DNA of 64,000 nt, taken from NCBI GenBank assembly GCA_026415395.1, contig JAOAHD010000010.1, forward strand, positions 1-64,000, written 5' to 3'. The position numbers were made by a program, and so were the translations under genes. Below the pieces are notes generated by a model that ran no database searches, was not told where the DNA came from, and saw only the letters and a list, made by a program, of their open reading frames with translations. Of the stretch, positions 43,745 to 51,823 are shown piece after piece (within the stretch, counting starts at the first letter, position 1; each line of letters starts with the position of its first letter). This DNA is from Candidatus Binatia bacterium (GTDB taxonomy: Bacteria; Desulfobacterota; Binatia; HRBIN30).

Positions 43745-45175
43745 CTAACGCAGACCGTACTTCTCCAACTTGCGGTAAAGCCGTTGGCGTTCGATGCCTA
43801 GCAGGCGAGCCGCTTCCGACTTGTTCCCTCCGGTTCGTGCCAATGCTGCAGCAATCGCGCGCCGCTCCAGCTCCGCAAGCGGGACGATCTCATCGTCCCG
43901 CCCCTCAGGGGCAAGCGGCTCCCTGACGTGGGCGCCAAAGCGGATTCGGTCTGGCAAATCCTCCACGCCGATTTCAGGCGCCCGCGACAGCGCAAATGCC
44001 CTTTCGATGGTATTTTGCAGCTCTCGAATATTCCCAGGCCAGGAATACGCCAGCAGCCGCTCCATGGCGGCTGGAGTTACCCGCTTCGGTTCAACCCCAT
44101 AATCGCGACTAAAGCGCTGCACGAAGTGCTCGACCAACAAGGGGACGTCTTCCAGCCGCTCCCTCAGTGGTGGCAGGTGAATGGCCACGACGTTCAAACG
44201 GTAGTAGAGATCGCTGCGGAACGCCCCTCGCTGCACCGCATCCTCCACGTCGCGATTTGTGGCCGCAATCAAGCGAATGTCGACTTTCACCGCCCTCGTC
44301 GAACCCAACGGAGTCACTTCGCGCTCCTGAATCGCGCGCAAAAACTTCACCTGAAGCGGAAGTGGGATCTCGGTCACCTCGTCCAGAAACAACGTACCAC
44401 CGTTCGCCGCCTGAAAAACACCTTCGTGATCGTCGATCGCTCCCGTAAATGCGCCCCGGCGGTGACCGAACAACTGACTCTCCAACAGAGTTTCCGACAG
44501 TGCGCCACAATTCACAGCGACAAACGGACGGTCCCGCCACGGCCCTCGCTGATGGATGATGCGAGCAACCAGTTCCTTACCTGTGCCCGGTTCCCCCGAA
44601 ATCAGCACGTTACTTTTATTTTCGCTCACCGCTTCGATGATGCGGTAAACCTCCTGCATCGCTGGGCTGCGGCCAATGATGTCGCCAAAGCCAACGCGGT
44701 GCCGAACCTCCTGACGGAGCAACCGAACCTCGCGCTGCAAATTGCGCAGCTCGAGCAGTCGCGAAACCGCCAACAGCAGCTCCTCGGGATGACAGGGCTT
44801 AATCAGATAATCCCCGGCCCCGAGCTTCAGTGCCTCGACCGCCGACTGAATCGTGCCATGGCCGGTGAGCACAATCACCGCCGTTTCGTGCCCACGAGCC
44901 TTCATTTCCCGGAGAAGTTGTAGCCCGTCCATCACGGGCATGTTCAGGTCCGTGATCACCAAATCGTACGCTCGTTCTCCCAAGCGTTCCAATGCTTCCT
45001 TACCGTTGGCTGCACTATCAACGGAGTGACCCCGCCGTTCGAGGATTTTCGTCAAGGTCCGCACCATGTTGGCCTCGTCTTCGACCAGCAACGTGCGAAT
45101 CGAGCCAACACGTTGGGACACCAGCGGCTCGCCCTGCTGTTGGCAATCTCCCGCAAGGTGCGCTTGCTCGCTCAT
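43745..45175 (-). CDS. NtrC-family sigma-54 response regulator
   Basis: The product is 476 residues. The receiver domain (about 28-140) has RTLLVEDEANM and the phosphoacceptor Asp in YDLVITDLNMPVMDG. The AAA domain has Walker A GEPGTGKE and the sigma-54 contact loop GAFTGAI, with Walker B GGTLFLDEVTEIP. The C-terminus is a Fis-type helix-turn-helix, NKSEAARLLGIERQRLYRKL. It should activate sigma-54 promoters when phosphorylated by the kinase encoded just before it, with which it shares an ATGA overlap. The target genes are not evident; no clear -24/-12 element was found nearby. Confidence 0.95.
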   Translation of the reverse strand: MSEQAHLAGDCQQQGEPLVSQRVGSIRTLLVEDEANMVRTLTKILERRGHSVDSAANGKEALERLGERAYDLVITDLNMPVMDGLQLLREMKARGHETAVIVLTGHGTIQSAVEALKLGAGDYLIKPCHPEELLLAVSRLLELRNLQREVRLLRQEVRHRVGFGDIIGRSPAMQEVYRIIEAVSENKSNVLISGEPGTGKELVARIIHQRGPWRDRPFVAVNCGALSETLLESQLFGHRRGAFTGAIDDHEGVFQAANGGTLFLDEVTEIPLPLQVKFLRAIQEREVTPLGSTRAVKVDIRLIAATNRDVEDAVQRGAFRSDLYYRLNVVAIHLPPLRERLEDVPLLVEHFVQRFSRDYGVEPKRVTPAAMERLLAYSWPGNIRELQNTIERAFALSRAPEIGVEDLPDRIRFGAHVREPLAPEGRDDEIVPLAELERRAIAAALARTGGNKSEAARLLGIERQRLYRKLEKYGLR

Positions 45176-46791
45176 TGGCTTACCCGCCCCGGCACGCCCA
45201 GCAAACCGACGAACTCCTCGTCGACCTCACCGCGAGGCAGCTCGATCGTGAAGGTCGTTCCCCGGTTCACCTGACTCTGCACCCGAATCTCACCGCGAAA
45301 CTGTTTCACCACCGAGTGCACCACGGAGAGTCCCAAACCGGTGCCCTGCCCCGGCTCCTTGGTCGTGAAGAAGGGATTGAAAATGCTGCTCAAATGTTGC
45401 GGCGGGATACCCACGCCGGTGTCGCTAAAGTCGAGGCGAATGCGATCGTTGCCCAGAGGCATCGTGCGAATCCGCAGTTCGCCACCGTTGGGCATTGCCT
45501 GCACCGCATTCGTGATAAGATTCAGGAACACTTGCCGCAGCGCGTTCTGGTTCGCCACACAGAGGCCCACGTCGCCAAATTCGGTGTGCACCTGCACGCC
45601 CCGCGTTTGCAAGCTCTTTTGCATCAGTTGCAAGGTTTTCCCCAGCAATGCGTTCACATCCACCACTTCGGTCTCCGCCCGCGAGGTCCGCGAAAACTCG
45701 AGCAAATTGTCGATGATTTCCTGCACCCGCCGCATTTCTTCCAAGGCAATGCGCAAGTCCTCTTCCACCTCGGGTTGTCCTGGAGGCAGAATTTCTTTGA
45801 GGTCGAACAACGCGTTGGCAATAATGCCTAAGGGGTTGCGGATCTCGTGGGCAATCCCAGCCGCGAGTTGGCCGATCGCGGCCATCTTCTCCGACTGAAT
45901 CAGCTGGCTCTCCAGCCGCTTGCGCTCCGAAATATCCACGCAAATTACCTGGAAAAAGCGCTGCCCCGCATACTCAATCAGACCCGCGTTGATGAACACG
46001 GGGATACGTTCCCCATCCCGCTGCAGCAAGTGCAGGTCGTCGCGGCGTGCGTGGCCGCGGCGCCTCGCCTCGTCCAGCAAGCGTTGGACCCGCTGTCTTT
46101 CTTCGCCTGGGACGAGGTCCCAAAAGCGCAACCCAACCATTTCCTCGCGGCTAAGTTGCACGAGTTTTTCCGCAACTCGGCTTGCTCCCAAGATGGTGCC
46201 GAAGTCACAGTCCACCCGGAAAATCGCTGCCGGCGCATTGTCCACTGCCTGACGGTAGCTCGCTTCTTGCTCTCGCAAATCGGCTTCGCGCCCAGCCACG
46301 AAGAAGTCCGTGACATGGAGGATGCGCTCTTCAAACTCCTGCCGTAACAACCGCAACAAGGCCGCCGCCCGCACCGGGTCGTGCTTGCGTTGCTCCTCGA
46401 TCCGTTCCTCGAACAGCCTCACTAAGCGCATTTGCCCGCTCAGGAAGCGCGAGGCGGGAAAATGAGAGATAAAGCCGCGCCGCGCGTGGTTGCGAAGAAA
46501 GACGTAGGTTTCCACGTCCTCCGGGTCCTCGATGTGCCGAAACCAACGCTGGAGCGCAGACAACATCCAGTCGCGCACCTCTGCCCACTGAGGCTCGGGA
46601 ATTTGGAAGGCGCGGCCGACGATGCGAATCCATTCTTCCACTACTTGCGGCATCGCCGCTTCGAGCAAGGCTACCAATTCACGGCGCAACCCGCGTTCCC
46701 CTTCCGGCACCAGGTACAGGCCGCAGCCGCGCATGTAGTTACGCACCCGAGTCAGTTGTTCGTCCAGCAATCGATCCCGAGCAGCGCCCAT
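45172..46791 (-). CDS. Sensor histidine kinase of the NtrC-type pair
   Basis: The product is 539 residues from ATG 46791. Residues about 15-170 are a helical N-terminal sensor of unrecognised family. A PAS domain follows (AVDNAPAAIFRVDCDFG). The phosphoacceptor H-box is AAGIAHEIRNPLG, and the ATP-binding domain shows NLITNAVQAM, DTGVGIP and GTGLGLSVVHS. No membrane helix is seen, so it is soluble. Its stop overlaps the start of the regulator gene. Confidence 0.93.
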   Translation of the reverse strand: MGAARDRLLDEQLTRVRNYMRGCGLYLVPEGERGLRRELVALLEAAMPQVVEEWIRIVGRAFQIPEPQWAEVRDWMLSALQRWFRHIEDPEDVETYVFLRNHARRGFISHFPASRFLSGQMRLVRLFEERIEEQRKHDPVRAAALLRLLRQEFEERILHVTDFFVAGREADLREQEASYRQAVDNAPAAIFRVDCDFGTILGASRVAEKLVQLSREEMVGLRFWDLVPGEERQRVQRLLDEARRRGHARRDDLHLLQRDGERIPVFINAGLIEYAGQRFFQVICVDISERKRLESQLIQSEKMAAIGQLAAGIAHEIRNPLGIIANALFDLKEILPPGQPEVEEDLRIALEEMRRVQEIIDNLLEFSRTSRAETEVVDVNALLGKTLQLMQKSLQTRGVQVHTEFGDVGLCVANQNALRQVFLNLITNAVQAMPNGGELRIRTMPLGNDRIRLDFSDTGVGIPPQHLSSIFNPFFTTKEPGQGTGLGLSVVHSVVKQFRGEIRVQSQVNRGTTFTIELPRGEVDEEFVGLLGVPGRVSQ

Positions 46792-47237
46792 GCCTCGCAA
46801 TTCGCCTCGAAGCCGGCAAAATAACAACCTATGCTACATGCCTCCAGCGCTGGGGTGTGTGTCGCCCGAGCTGCCCTTCTCGCTGATCTTAGGTGTCGTA
46901 CCTCGGAATGCCCTCGGGCCGCGCTGGAATCGCCGACGCCCTTTCAGAACTAAAAGGCAGGGTGCTTTAAACTCGCGTTCGTTTCCCGAACGGGAATGGA
47001 ATGCGTACTCCTTGCGTTTGCGGCTGGTACGAGCGTTGCCGAAACTCTGCACCGGCCCGGACTCGTGTCACGCGTGGTTCCCCTCCGTAAGCGTTAACGA
47101 ACCCGGCGCCGCAGGTGGGGCGAATCGTGAACCCATGCGGTCGATCCTCACCGAAAGAATCGCCACCATGCTTTACAGGGGCGCGCGCAACGTGCTAGGA
47201 CGCGGCGCCAAACAACTGTTCACTTGGGAGTATGGGG
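46792..47237. other. Intergenic region with an inverted repeat
   Basis: About 445 bases without a supported gene, between the leftward kinase operon and a rightward gene. The notable structure is a palindrome TTCCCG-AA-CGGGAA at 46983-46996, which could be a dimeric regulator site. No -24/-12 promoter was clear. Confidence 0.5.
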
Positions 47238-47696
47238 ATGCAAAACGACGAGCTGTTGGAACGACTCAAAGCGTTGACCTTTTGGAGCGGGCATCGAGAA
47301 ATGTCGATCGAAGACCTGGCTGCCATCCAGCCTGGTCTTGGCCGCATCATGCCCGAGATCGGTCAACGAACCTGGAAGCTCTACTATGCGGCGAAGGCGG
47401 GCAATTGGGCTCTGGCAAACTTTCAAGCGAAGGAAATCCGCGGACTAATGGAGCTGGGCGCGTTCACCCGCCCAAAGCACGAAGCGGCGCTTGTGGAATT
47501 TCTCGAGCAACACTGGACGCCGCTTCAGGAGGCCATCAAGAAAGAGGACTTCTCTGCGTTCGAAGCAGCGTTCCACAAAGCGGTGGATGCGGCCAATGCC
47601 TATCATGAGCTGAAAGACAAGCCGTACATCGTCTGGAAATTGCCCGATCACCCACCACCCGACCTCGACTTGTCTCCCCGAAAAAAGAATGCCTAA
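47238..47696 (+). CDS. Small helical protein of unknown function
   Basis: The product is 152 residues from ATG 47238, 7 nt after GGGAG; ATG 47232 is too close to that site. The chain looks like a soluble helical bundle (DELLERLKALTFW, MEIGQ-type helices, HWTPLQEAIKKEDFSAFEAAF). No heme motif or catalytic residue is seen and I do not recognise the family. It starts the rightward run leading to the gluconate dehydrogenase-like genes, 9 nt before the next, so it could belong to that operon. Confidence 0.65.
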   Translation: MQNDELLERLKALTFWSGHREMSIEDLAAIQPGLGRIMPEIGQRTWKLYYAAKAGNWALANFQAKEIRGLMELGAFTRPKHEAALVEFLEQHWTPLQEAIKKEDFSAFEAAFHKAVDAANAYHELKDKPYIVWKLPDHPPPDLDLSPRKKNA

Positions 47697-47705
47697 CCCC
47701 GTCCT

Positions 47706-48650
47706 ATGCGTCTACTCCCCGAGCTCGAGCGTGCCGAGCGTGCGCGTACAAAGGGTTTCACGCGCCGGCAGGTGCTGCGCTGGGGCTTGCTCGGGGGCGC
47801 TGCGGCGCTCGTGCCGGTTACCGTCCCCGGATGTGGTGATGACGGCGAACCGGCCGCACCGCCTCTCGACTCCGAAGCTCCCTCGTTTCTCACGGAACGG
47901 GAGCGCGAAACGTTGCAAGCGCTCATTGAAACGGTGCTCACGCCGGACGAGGAGAGCGGTGCGGTCCTGTACGGAGTCGAGGACTACATTGCCCGCCTCC
48001 TTTCGACAATTCCGACCGAGCAAAATCCAGGATTCGTTTTTGCCGGAGGGCCGTTTAGCGGCCGCAATCCGTTCCCGGACTATGATCGAGGTGCACCCAG
48101 CGGAAATTTTCCGCGCAATAATTTCCGCGAGTTCGTTCCACTGAACCGCTGGCAACGGCTGAGCTGGCGGGCCCGCCTGCTCGGCTCAGATGCAGTGCCG
48201 GAGTTCGATTTTAACGCCTCGGTTCTCGGTCCCGTGACCGGCCTCCGGACGCAGTACCGAGTTGGGCTGCAAGAGTTGGAGGATCTCTCCCAAACCACAC
48301 TCGGCCGCCCGTTTACGGAGCTAACGGTGGCGGAACGCCAAGCCACGCTACAACGGGCAGACGCGGATTTTGTGGCCTTGGTGACCGGCCACATTCTCGA
48401 AGGCCTATTCTCTGCGCCCGAGTACGGCGGGAATCCCAACGGCCTGGGTTGGCAGCTCATAGGCTACGACGGTGATAGTCAGCCACTCGGCTATGCACTG
48501 TTCGACCGGAGCGCGGACACCTATCGCGAGCGACCCGACAAGCCGACATCGACCGCCAATCCAAACGAAACCTTTGCAGCATTTCCCACTGAAATTGCGA
48601 CGCTGTTACGGACTCTCACTCGCTTGGCTGGGGCTCCCCGCTTTCCCTAA
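47706..48650 (+). CDS. Gluconate 2-dehydrogenase subunit 3-like protein
   Basis: The product is 314 residues. The N-terminus carries a twin-arginine signal, GFTRRQVLRWGLLGGAAALVP, followed by a lipobox-like GC. LTERERETLQALIETVLTPDEESG is the start of the gluconate 2-dehydrogenase subunit 3 domain. The protein is the small partner of the flavin-dependent GMC dehydrogenase encoded 9 nt later and would travel with it through the Tat pathway. No cytochrome subunit is nearby, so electron delivery is unknown. Confidence 0.88.
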   Translation: MRLLPELERAERARTKGFTRRQVLRWGLLGGAAALVPVTVPGCGDDGEPAAPPLDSEAPSFLTERERETLQALIETVLTPDEESGAVLYGVEDYIARLLSTIPTEQNPGFVFAGGPFSGRNPFPDYDRGAPSGNFPRNNFREFVPLNRWQRLSWRARLLGSDAVPEFDFNASVLGPVTGLRTQYRVGLQELEDLSQTTLGRPFTELTVAERQATLQRADADFVALVTGHILEGLFSAPEYGGNPNGLGWQLIGYDGDSQPLGYALFDRSADTYRERPDKPTSTANPNETFAAFPTEIATLLRTLTRLAGAPRFP

Positions 48651-48659
48651 GGGACGACC

Positions 48660-50435
48660 GTGACCACCGGCGCGCGTGCACAGTTGCCCTCACGGGTTCC
48701 TGGTGTTCTTGGGAATACCTCGCTCGACCAGTTCGACGCCGTCATCATTGGTGCGGGCGCGGGCGGCTCGGCGGCAGCACGGGTTCTTACCGTAGTGGGC
48801 GGGAAGCGCGTGCTGATTTTGGAGCATGGGCCTAACTACTTTCTGGGCCTCGACGACCCGGACCCCAACAAGCCTGAGCCACTGTTCAGCAACGATGAAC
48901 TCAAACTCGCAATCCGCGGGTTCGTCGCGCAAGATCCATTACTCGAGCCGCGTACCTTCCGCGAGTCAGAGATGGCCGCGGCGGCTTTCCACCATGACGT
49001 GAATACACTCCCGAAGACAGTGGGCGGCGCAGCGATCCACGCCGATATGAAGTACCCGCGCTTTAACCGTGTGGACTTCCGCCTGGCCTCGGAGCTTGCA
49101 GCAAAGGGGGTCCACTATGAAGGCGCTGCCTTTGCTGATTGGCCGCTCACATACGATGAACTGGAGCCTTACTACACGGAGGCAGAACGACTTTCCGGGG
49201 TGCAGGGGTTGGCTGGCAGCGATCCTTTTGCCTCCCCCCGCACCTCCGACTACCCCATGCCACCCGGCTTGCCCATGTACGTGGCGGAAGTGCTGAGCCG
49301 CGGCGCCACGACCCTCGGCTACCACCCCTTTCCGTATCCCGGCGCGCAAAATTCGCGCTTTTATCGCGGCCGACCGCCCTGCAACGACTGTGGGTTTTGC
49401 TCCGGCTACGGCTGTCCAAACAATTCTAAAGGCAGCCCGGCGGTCACCACGCTGCGTGAAGCGTTACTCACCGGCCGCTGCCAGCTTCGTTACAATGCTC
49501 ATGTCACCCGGCTGCTTCACAATGGTCGCGGTCGGGTCACGGAGGTCGAATACGTCGACGAGCATGGCACCGTACAGCGTGCTCGGGGAGATATATTCCT
49601 TCTCGCCGCAAGCGCGATCGAAAGTGCGCGCTTGTGTTTGCTTTCCGGGATCGGGAACGAGAGCGGCCTCGTCGGGCGATTCCTGATGTTCCACACGCAG
49701 AACATCAGTGTGGGCTTCTATCGGCAACGGCTCCACGGGGAACGCGGCCGCTCTGTGACGCACGGAATCTCCGATCTTCGCGGGGTGCGGCCCGGCGGAG
49801 ACGAAGTTGATCCATCCATGCCCCTGGGTGGCATCGTGGAATTCGGCACCAACTCCGGCGCGATTTCCGGCGCGCAAGCTGCGGTGCAAGCATTCGAACT
49901 CGCCCGGCTGCAAAACATTCCGGGGCTTACGCTCTGGCGGCTGCTGCGCGCAAATGTTTTCCAAGGACATATCGCCGTCGCCTTGCAGCAAGCTGAAGAT
50001 GCGCCGTATTTCCACAACCGGATCGACCTCGATCCTCAGTTGCGCGACGTGTTCGGTCAGCCCGTGCCGCGCATCACGTACCGGCTCGGGACGCTCGAGC
50101 GCGCAGCCAGACAGTTTTACGGCCCTCGGTTGGTGGAACTCCATCGCGCGGCGGGCGCGGAGTACGGTTTTCTCGCCCCGCTCGACACCCCGCCGCAGTC
50201 GCGCCACGTGCTCGGAACGTTACGAATGGGCGCAGATCCAGCGAGCTCGGTTTGTGATTCGCAGCAAAGATTTCATACTGTGGAGAACCTGTTTGCTGTG
50301 GACGGCAGCGTCTTTGTGACCTCCTCTGGTTATAACCCGACGCTGACAATTATTGCCCTGGCCTTACGCGCGGCCGCGCACCTGGTCGCGCCCAGCTCTC
50401 CGGAGCGCGTGCTCGGCAAGGACGGTCCTCTTTAG
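48660..50435 (+). CDS. GMC-family FAD-dependent oxidoreductase
   Basis: The product is 591 residues from GTG 48660. FAD binding is shown by DAVIIGAGAGGSAAARVLT near the N-terminus. PKTVGGAAIHAD and a Cys-containing CNDCGFCSGYGCPNN follow, the latter typical of bacterial gluconate or alcohol dehydrogenases of the GMC group. The C-terminus has the catalytic segment FAVDGSVFVTSSGYNPTLTI. With the preceding small subunit it should oxidise a polyol, sugar acid or alcohol outside the cytoplasm. It has no signal of its own, so it is probably exported with its partner. The exact substrate is unknown. Confidence 0.92.
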   Translation: MTTGARAQLPSRVPGVLGNTSLDQFDAVIIGAGAGGSAAARVLTVVGGKRVLILEHGPNYFLGLDDPDPNKPEPLFSNDELKLAIRGFVAQDPLLEPRTFRESEMAAAAFHHDVNTLPKTVGGAAIHADMKYPRFNRVDFRLASELAAKGVHYEGAAFADWPLTYDELEPYYTEAERLSGVQGLAGSDPFASPRTSDYPMPPGLPMYVAEVLSRGATTLGYHPFPYPGAQNSRFYRGRPPCNDCGFCSGYGCPNNSKGSPAVTTLREALLTGRCQLRYNAHVTRLLHNGRGRVTEVEYVDEHGTVQRARGDIFLLAASAIESARLCLLSGIGNESGLVGRFLMFHTQNISVGFYRQRLHGERGRSVTHGISDLRGVRPGGDEVDPSMPLGGIVEFGTNSGAISGAQAAVQAFELARLQNIPGLTLWRLLRANVFQGHIAVALQQAEDAPYFHNRIDLDPQLRDVFGQPVPRITYRLGTLERAARQFYGPRLVELHRAAGAEYGFLAPLDTPPQSRHVLGTLRMGADPASSVCDSQQRFHTVENLFAVDGSVFVTSSGYNPTLTIIALALRAAAHLVAPSSPERVLGKDGPL

Positions 50436-50494
50436 CACCGGCTCGCCGTTCAGCGCGCTTTCTTTTGAAGGCACGCTCCGTTAGGGGCGAAGGC

Positions 50495-51301
50495 ATGTCC
50501 CAGTCATTTTACCGCAACCCACCGCCACGGATTTTCGGGCACCGAGGTGCTGCCGGCCAGGCACCGGAAAACACCCTGCCCTCGTTTGCGCTGGGCCTCG
50601 CGCTCGGTGCCGACATTTTGGAATTCGATGTCCATCCAACGCGCGATGGCTTTATTGTCGTCATTCACGACGACACCCTCGACCGGACGACCAACGGCAG
50701 CGGACTCGTGCGCGACCATGCTTTGCACCAGATCGAGCGCCTGGATGCTGGCTACCACTTTTCCCGCGATGGGCGCGATTTTCCGTTCCGTGGCCACGGT
50801 GTGCGGGTGCCGACGTTCGAGGCCGTGCTGAAACAGTTTCCGTTGGCAACGTGTAACGTCGAAATCAAAGAAAACGATAGTGGACTGATCGATGAAGTCA
50901 TCGCCACACTGCGCCGGCTCGATGCCGTGCATCGGGTCCTCGTTGCCGCGGAAAACGGCGCAATCCTCGAACAGGTCCGCCTCCGTGCACCCGACATCAC
51001 CACCAGCTTCTCCGCTCAGGACGTACTCACGTTCCTCGATCGCCTACAACACCAGCGATGGGACGGCTACACACCGCCCGGAATCGCCCTCCAGGTGCCG
51101 CCGCGAGTTGGCGATATCGAACTTGTGCGACCAGAGTTGATCGCAGCAGCCCATCAGCTCGGCTTGGAAGTCCATGTATGGACTTTGAACGACCCGGACG
51201 AGATTCGCCGTGTTCTCGAACTCCGGGTCGATGGCGTGGTCTCCGACTTGCCCGGGCTTGCGCAGGTGATTGCGCGGGAGTTTTCAGGTTCCGTAGCCTG
51301 A
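50495..51301 (+). CDS. Glycerophosphodiester phosphodiesterase
   Basis: The product is 268 residues from ATG 50495. FGHRGAAGQAPENTLPSF contains the catalytic His and the Glu-Asn pair. GADILEFDVHPTRDGFIVVIHDD holds the metal ligands. No signal peptide is seen, so it is cytoplasmic; it would split glycerophosphodiesters into glycerol-3-phosphate and an alcohol. It follows the GMC gene by 60 bp and is likely separate from it. Confidence 0.93.
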   Translation: MSQSFYRNPPPRIFGHRGAAGQAPENTLPSFALGLALGADILEFDVHPTRDGFIVVIHDDTLDRTTNGSGLVRDHALHQIERLDAGYHFSRDGRDFPFRGHGVRVPTFEAVLKQFPLATCNVEIKENDSGLIDEVIATLRRLDAVHRVLVAAENGAILEQVRLRAPDITTSFSAQDVLTFLDRLQHQRWDGYTPPGIALQVPPRVGDIELVRPELIAAAHQLGLEVHVWTLNDPDEIRRVLELRVDGVVSDLPGLAQVIAREFSGSVA

Positions 51302-51312
51302 GGCACGAACAC

Positions 51313-51795
51313 TCAAGCGCTTTGCAGCAAGACTCCTGCACTCACAAAGAAGCACTGCTCGGGCTCCACGTGCAGAGAAAATACCTCCGCCTCCCCGTCA
51401 GCCTCCACCGCCGCCACTTGCCAACCCGCTACGGAAAGGCGCTCCTCACCGGAATCTGTCCGGTAGCGGTAGCCCGCCGGGTAATGAAATGCCGCGCAGA
51501 GCACAGTGCCGGGCTGCAAATCCCGCAAAGCCACACACTCGAGGCTGGCCAAAAACACACCTTGAGAGGGCACCGCGCGGAACCAAGCCCCGTTTTCGAG
51601 CCGGAGGCGTAAGACCGGCGCGGTGGCTACCATTTGCACGTCGCGCATCATCCGGAAACGCACCCGCCCGGTGGCATCGCGGGTGAAAACAGGAATTGCT
51701 TTCCCCGCCACCTTGCGAATTTCCATCGGCCCCTCGGGCGTTTCCACCAGCGTCTCCGCCGCCAAGCCACAACGAACGTCCATAAGTGCCGTCAT
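51313..51795 (-). CDS. Stand-alone Hint-domain (intein/Hedgehog-like) protein
   Basis: The product is 160 residues from ATG 51795 (ATG 51783 is also possible). CGLAAETLVETPEGPMEI is the Hint start, with the splicing-type Cys followed by the block A TLVxTxxG pattern. ATAPVLRLRLENGAWFRAVPSQG matches block B, although the usual His is replaced. VFSLHVEPEQCFFVSAGVLLQS is the C-terminal block, but the final His-Asn is missing. There is no flanking extein or secretion domain. The gene follows polX by 28 bp on the same strand. Activity is uncertain because the last two residues for Asn cyclisation are absent. Confidence 0.7.
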   Translation of the reverse strand: MTALMDVRCGLAAETLVETPEGPMEIRKVAGKAIPVFTRDATGRVRFRMMRDVQMVATAPVLRLRLENGAWFRAVPSQGVFLASLECVALRDLQPGTVLCAAFHYPAGYRYRTDSGEERLSVAGWQVAAVEADGEAEVFSLHVEPEQCFFVSAGVLLQSA

Positions 51796-51823
51796 ACTGA
51801 ACGTTCCCAAGCACGTCCACCAC

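Noticed and set aside
43928-44923. 331-residue plus-strand open frame inside the NtrC-type regulator
   Set aside because: The minus strand carries all REC, AAA and HTH motifs; the plus frame is a shadow.
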